From positions 1 through 7,926 of the forward strand of contig JAIRLQ010000180.1 of the NCBI GenBank assembly GCA_031259345.1: a DNA stretch of 7,926 bases, read 5' to 3'. The first letter of the stretch is position 1, and each line of letters starts with the position of its first letter. The position numbers and the translations under genes were made by a program. Source of the stretch: Treponema sp. (GTDB lineage Bacteria; Spirochaetota; Spirochaetia; Treponematales; Breznakiellaceae). The notes beneath the pieces are model-generated. The model made no database searches. It had not been told where the DNA came from and saw only the letters and a program-made list of their open reading frames with translations. Below, in pieces: positions 5,147 to 7,926 of this stretch.

Positions 5147-6823
5147 TCAAAAGCCCATATATTTAATAAAAGTCCGTTCAAATTCGGCATCCTGGGCAAG
5201 CTCCACTTTATCAACTTTAACGGTTACCTCTTTCATTTGTTCCCTAAAGGACCTGTTCAAAAGAAAGGCGGCGGCGCCGGATAAAGAAGTATTTCCCGCA
5301 AAAGAAATTTTTCCCAAAAAGCTGGACGGAAGAAGCCCGATATTTACGAGACTTTTTTCGTTAAGATGATAGCCAAAAGATCCGGCGATTATTACCCTTT
5401 CAACATCAGCGGCGCTGTGCCCGAAGTGAAGAAGCAACATTTCAATACCGCATCTAATGGCGCTCTTTGCAAGCTGAATCTGGCGTATATCTTTTTGGGA
5501 AAGGTAAACCGTATCGGTAATAAAGAAGGCGTTTTTGCCTTCAAGCGGCTTAATTTTTTCTGTTATTTTTTTAGGAAGGGAAATTGAAGTTTCAGCGCCG
5601 GAGCTTTCGTTCCGGACCAGCCTTCCCCTTTTGTCAATTATGCCCCGGCGAACCAGTTCTCCGGCTATGTCCAATAGGCCGCTGCCGCAGATTCCCCTGG
5701 CTTCGCCGGAAGTTCCGCGGGTAGCTTCGCTGGAAGTTCCGCCGCCTATGGTTCTAAACAAACAGGAACCGTCTTTTTTAATACTAAAACTTTCGATGGC
5801 GCCGGCGCTTGCCCGCATACCGCATGAAATATTCATTCCTTCAAAAGCGGGACCGGCCGCCGTGGAAGAGGCCGCAATAACGCCGTCTTTGGCAAGGACC
5901 ATTTCGCCGTTGGTACCGATGTCTATGAAAAGGCTTACTCCCCTTTTTTCCGTAAGGTTCACCGCCAATATGCCGGATGTAATATCCGCCCCCACATAGG
6001 CTGAGATTACCGGAGGCAGATAAATAATTGCCAGAGCTGAAATATTCAAATTATTTTCCCGCACATGACAATCGCCGGTAGTTTGGCAGATATAGGGATA
6101 ACGCCCCAGACTTGAAGGCTCGATGTTACAGGCCAGATGCAGCATGGTTGTATTTCCGCTGTAAACGACTTCATAAATATTCCGGCTGTCTGTTCCGGTT
6201 TTTTTTGTCAGGGAGGCGATCATATCGTTGAGTATATTAATAAAGGCCCGGTACAAAACCGTTAAGCCTTCCCCTTTTCCGGCAAAATAAATGCGTCCCA
6301 ATACATCCTGGGCGTAATTAGACTGGGGATTCAGGGCGGATTCAACGGATAGAGTTTTTCCGTTTTGTATATTCACCAGGGATGCCACAATGGTGGTGGT
6401 GCCTATATCAACCGCAAGGCCGTAAAGAAAAGCGGAAGTATCGCCTTCCTCAATTCCGAGCAGTTCCTTTCCCCCGTAAATTTCCGTTTTTCCTTCCAGG
6501 TATTTTTTTGAAATAAAAGGTTTTAATTCATATTCAAATGCGCTTCCCCGCGAAAGAATGCGGAGGCTTTTATTTTCACTTTCATAATCCCTTGTAATAA
6601 ACGCGGCGTCTTTTTCAACAGATGTTTGACAGGCAAGGACGAATTCCCCGCTCCCGGCAATTTCTACTCCGCACTTGCCGCAGCTTCCCGCTCCATTACA
6701 GGGTGTTTCAATTTTAAGCCCCGCCTTTCGGGCAGCTTCAATTATTTTGATCCCCTTTTCTGCCTGAATGACTTTTTTTTCTTCATCGACTGTTATAAAA
6801 GTGATAAAAACTGATTCAGCCAT
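5147..6823 (-). CDS. RACo-type corrinoid-activating ferredoxin/ATPase protein (DUF4445)
   Basis: This 558-residue cytoplasmic protein should reductively reactivate inactive Co(II) corrinoid proteins to Co(I), using an N-terminal [2Fe-2S] cluster and an ATP-dependent ASKHA-fold domain, as in RACo. The plant-type ferredoxin domain has C42-x5-C48-x2-C51-x13-C65. Activation-domain motifs follow: DIGTTT at 139-144, NPQSNYAQDVLGRI at 165-178, GNTTMLHL at 223-230, VGADITSGI at 277-285, DIGTNGE at 301-307, AAGPAFEG at 322-329 and GICGSGLLDI from 377. I chose the ATG at 6823 because AGAGG lies six bases upstream and it overlaps the upstream methyltransferase stop by eight bases, a coupling arrangement; a start 34 codons farther upstream would lie deep inside the methyltransferase gene and add a non-family N-terminus. 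A tandem 8-residue repeat sits at 362-377 just before GICGSG. Its position in an operon with a corrinoid protein and URO-D methyltransferases supports the role strongly. It is a little shorter than the best-known RACo proteins. Confidence 0.92.
   Translation of the reverse strand: MAESVFITFITVDEEKKVIQAEKGIKIIEAARKAGLKIETPCNGAGSCGKCGVEIAGSGEFVLACQTSVEKDAAFITRDYESENKSLRILSRGSAFEYELKPFISKKYLEGKTEIYGGKELLGIEEGDTSAFLYGLAVDIGTTTIVASLVNIQNGKTLSVESALNPQSNYAQDVLGRIYFAGKGEGLTVLYRAFINILNDMIASLTKKTGTDSRNIYEVVYSGNTTMLHLACNIEPSSLGRYPYICQTTGDCHVRENNLNISALAIIYLPPVISAYVGADITSGILAVNLTEKRGVSLFIDIGTNGEMVLAKDGVIAASSTAAGPAFEGMNISCGMRASAGAIESFSIKKDGSCLFRTIGGGTSSEATRGTSGEARGICGSGLLDIAGELVRRGIIDKRGRLVRNESSGAETSISLPKKITEKIKPLEGKNAFFITDTVYLSQKDIRQIQLAKSAIRCGIEMLLLHFGHSAADVERVIIAGSFGYHLNEKSLVNIGLLPSSFLGKISFAGNTSLSGAAAFLLNRSFREQMKEVTVKVDKVELAQDAEFERTFIKYMGF
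5700..5747. repeat. Two-copy 24-bp tandem repeat inside the RACo-type gene
   Basis: Copy 1 at 5700-5723 and copy 2 at 5724-5747 share 18 of their first 19 bases (GCTTCGCCGGAAGTTCCGC with one C/T difference) and diverge in the last five. The period of 24 keeps the frame. In the protein it gives GTSSEATR followed by GTSGEARG at residues 362-377, placed immediately before the conserved GICGSG loop. It looks like a recent slippage-type duplication in a surface loop. Confidence 0.75.
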
Positions 6824-7880
6824 TACCGGCCTCTTTAACCGCGGCGGTAAAAGCCTGAATATTTTCCAGCGGGCTTGATGTGGAAAGGCCGCAGGCGGGG
6901 GCAATAATATCAATGTTCCTGCCAAGAAGAGACCTGGCAGCCTGCCGTATTTTCCAGGGATTTCCCGATTCCAAAAGATAGGTGCTGAGGTTTCCCATGA
7001 CGGTAATAGAGTTGTTTTCCTCTTTTATTAAACCCAGGTTAACCATGGCGTCTACGCTTAGGGCATCGCTTTGCAGTTTAAAAAGATGTTTTTTTACCCT
7101 GGTAACATCACCGCAAATATGAACGATTACTGTTTTTCCGGCGCTGTGGACTGCCGTTATAATCCTGTTAATGTATGGAAGGGCGTATTCCTCAAAAAGC
7201 CGGGGACCCAATATCTCGCCTGTGGCTGTAGGGTCGGCGATGGAAATAACAGCCGCCCCGTTGTCCGCTAAAAGTAGCGCCCAGTCGATTAATTGATCGC
7301 TTACATAAGACAAAAGCCGGTGGGAATTTTGCTTATCCCGGTAAAGTTCCTTGAAAAAGGTCATGGGATCTACAAGGGATGCCGCGGTGCTTACGGGGCC
7401 TGAAATATTCCCAATCACCGGAGTGTCGGGATGTTTCTTTGAAAGGAGATCCGCGGCTTCAAGTACAGCGGCGCCTCTTTTGCTTTTTCCGACAGCGCCT
7501 TTGGGGAAAAATTCGGCATCCCCGGCATGGGAAAAAGCCTCGCCGGCTATTTTTGCTTCACATTTAAAAGAACCGTAATCCACCGCGCTGCCCAATGCCT
7601 CCGGCTCTACAGTCATGCAGAAGGGAATACCGAAGTTTTCAAAACCTGTATAGGCGTTTACATCTTCCGCAAGGGCTGTCATCAGCCTTCCTTCATGGTG
7701 AGCTTCTGGATGGGTAGAGCCGTCCTTTTGCATCACCTCAATAATGGCGGCGTTCATCATGCCGCCGGGGCAGATGACAGGAGGGCGCTCGGTTCCTGTC
7801 TTGCGCAGCCGTCTTTCAAGGCGTTCCCGTGGAGAAAAAATATCAGCCAGTACCTGGCTCCGGCTACAAGTTCGCCGCAA
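6816..7880 (-). CDS. URO-D/MtaA-family corrinoid methyltransferase
   Basis: A member of the MtaA/MtbA/CmuA branch of the uroporphyrinogen-decarboxylase-like superfamily: a zinc TIM-barrel enzyme moving methyl groups between a corrinoid protein and an acceptor or donor. Numbering from the TTG at 7880 gives 354 residues, close to the usual 340. Motifs are SPRERLERRL at 16-25, PPVICPGGMMN at 33-43, PFCMTVEPEALG at 86-97, GNISGPVSTAASLVDP at 157-172, ISIADPTATGEILGP at 212-226, the zinc ligands H254-x-C256 in HICGD, and C330 in ACGLSTSSP. The start is unresolved. There is no ATG before residue 41, which lies inside a core motif. TTG at 7880 is the only standard start, but CTG at 7850 has a well-placed GGAG (7858-7861) and gives MADIFSPRERL, a more family-like N-terminus of 344 residues. 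The gene overlaps the reading frame of the corrinoid protein upstream and its stop overlaps the RACo-type ATG by eight bases. The methyl substrate cannot be read from sequence. Confidence 0.9.
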   Translation of the reverse strand: MRRTCSRSQVLADIFSPRERLERRLRKTGTERPPVICPGGMMNAAIIEVMQKDGSTHPEAHHEGRLMTALAEDVNAYTGFENFGIPFCMTVEPEALGSAVDYGSFKCEAKIAGEAFSHAGDAEFFPKGAVGKSKRGAAVLEAADLLSKKHPDTPVIGNISGPVSTAASLVDPMTFFKELYRDKQNSHRLLSYVSDQLIDWALLLADNGAAVISIADPTATGEILGPRLFEEYALPYINRIITAVHSAGKTVIVHICGDVTRVKKHLFKLQSDALSVDAMVNLGLIKEENNSITVMGNLSTYLLESGNPWKIRQAARSLLGRNIDIIAPACGLSTSSPLENIQAFTAAVKEAGNG

Positions 7881-7926
7881 AGACGTACCGCTTCGTTGGC
7901 ATTTCTGGCATAACCGTCGGCGCCTA
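7757..7926 (-). CDS. C-terminus of a corrinoid (B12)-binding methyl-carrier protein
   Basis: In a frame different from the methyltransferase, the right edge encodes GADGYARNANEAVRLCGELV, which is the typical C-terminal end of MtaC/MtbC/MttC-type corrinoid proteins (a V/I-GADGYA strand then an EAV-containing helix after the cobalamin Rossmann domain). Such proteins carry the methyl group on cobalt and are the partners of URO-D methyltransferases and RACo. The cobalamin-binding DxHxxG motif must lie beyond the edge. The frame does not stop where these proteins normally end: it runs on through AGARYWLIFFLHG and about 25 more residues to TGA at 7757-7759, over the start of the methyltransferase gene. 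That tail does not look conserved. Either the protein has a spurious tail, or there is a frameshift at the junction: an extra T in the T6 run at 7835-7840 would fuse this frame to the methyltransferase. The identity is fairly sure; the true 3' end is not. Confidence 0.75.
   Translation of the reverse strand, partial: GADGYARNANEAVRLCGELVAGARYWLIFFLHGNALKDGCARQEPSALLSSAPAA
7835..7859 (-). terminator. Terminator-like hairpin and T6 run at the corrinoid/methyltransferase junction
   Basis: On the minus strand AGCCAG-GTA-CTGGCT forms a perfect 6-bp, GC-rich stem with a 3-base loop (7845-7859). It is followed after four bases (GATA) by six T residues at 7835-7840. This resembles a weak intrinsic terminator or attenuator, lying exactly where the corrinoid protein should end and the methyltransferase begins. 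It could make the carrier protein more abundant than the enzymes downstream. The short stem and the fact that it lies in coding sequence make chance possible. Confidence 0.3.
7858..7861 (-). promoter_or_regulatory. GGAG ribosome binding site favouring a CTG start at 7850
   Basis: On the minus strand GGAG is followed by seven bases (CCAGGTA) and CTG at 7850-7848, in frame with the methyltransferase and opening MADIFSPRERL. The spacing is ideal. The alternative TTG at 7880 has only AAGCGG-like sequence upstream. CTG starts are rare, so this is suggestive rather than decisive. Confidence 0.35.

Noticed and set aside
6824..6925. Upstream start giving the RACo-type protein 34 extra residues
   Set aside because: The extension lies inside the conserved end of the methyltransferase gene and is not family-like; the ATG at 6823 has a good ribosome binding site and an 8-base coupling overlap.
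7527..7913. Plus-strand ORF of 128 residues opposite the methyltransferase
   Set aside because: It is antisense to conserved URO-D motifs and shows no domain of its own.
6816..7926. CmuA-type methyltransferase-corrinoid fusion
   Set aside because: CmuA has the methyltransferase domain first and the corrinoid domain last; here the corrinoid sequence comes first and in another frame, so a genuine CmuA is not supported.

Overview
The window looks like an accessory stretch of a bacterial chromosome with near-balanced base composition. It is probably from an anaerobe with corrinoid-dependent methyl-group metabolism. The leftmost gene and the overall gene content would fit a termite-gut or rumen type Treponema-like spirochaete. 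That is an inference from protein flavour only; no rRNA or other marker is present.

Layout. (1) Bases 1-385, minus strand: an open frame that runs off the left edge, read here as the 5' part of a possible PilZ-like protein. (2) Bases 379-407: a textbook sigma-70-type promoter pointing right. (3) Bases 459-4348, plus strand: a three-gene operon of cysteine synthase (cysK type), a NifK-like nitrogenase-family subunit and a NifD-like nitrogenase-family subunit. (4) Bases 4326-7926, minus strand: a tightly coupled operon that converges on the first and overlaps it by 23 bp. In its transcription order it holds the C-terminus of a corrinoid-binding protein, a full URO-D/MtaA-type methyltransferase, a RACo-type [2Fe-2S] corrinoid-activating protein, and a compact divergent URO-D-type protein.

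How the genes may work together. The minus-strand set is a recognisable corrinoid methyl-transfer module: a carrier, a zinc methyltransferase, a reductive activator and a second methyltransferase-fold protein. The plus-strand pair is the unusual part. Both proteins keep the three cysteines that hold the P-cluster in nitrogenase. The NifD-like one also keeps a cysteine matching the NifD Cys275 cofactor ligand, but it lacks recognisable equivalents of His442, Gln191 and His195. It is therefore not a dinitrogen-reducing nitrogenase in the usual sense. It is better seen as a nitrogenase-fold reductase (NFL), or a scaffold, of unknown substrate. Co-transcription with a cysteine synthase suggests sulfur chemistry, for example release of sulfide or a thiol that CysK then fixes, by analogy with methylthio-alkane reductase (MarBHDK). 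The neighbouring methyl-transfer operon would suit handling of the methyl part. This joint organosulfur scheme is a hypothesis. No NifH-like reductase is encoded in the window.

Special sites: a short hairpin before the NifD-like gene, an ambiguous corrinoid-protein/methyltransferase junction (frame overlap, no ATG, hairpin plus T-run), and a 24-bp tandem duplication inside the RACo-type gene. No rRNA, tRNA, CRISPR array or insertion sequence was seen.
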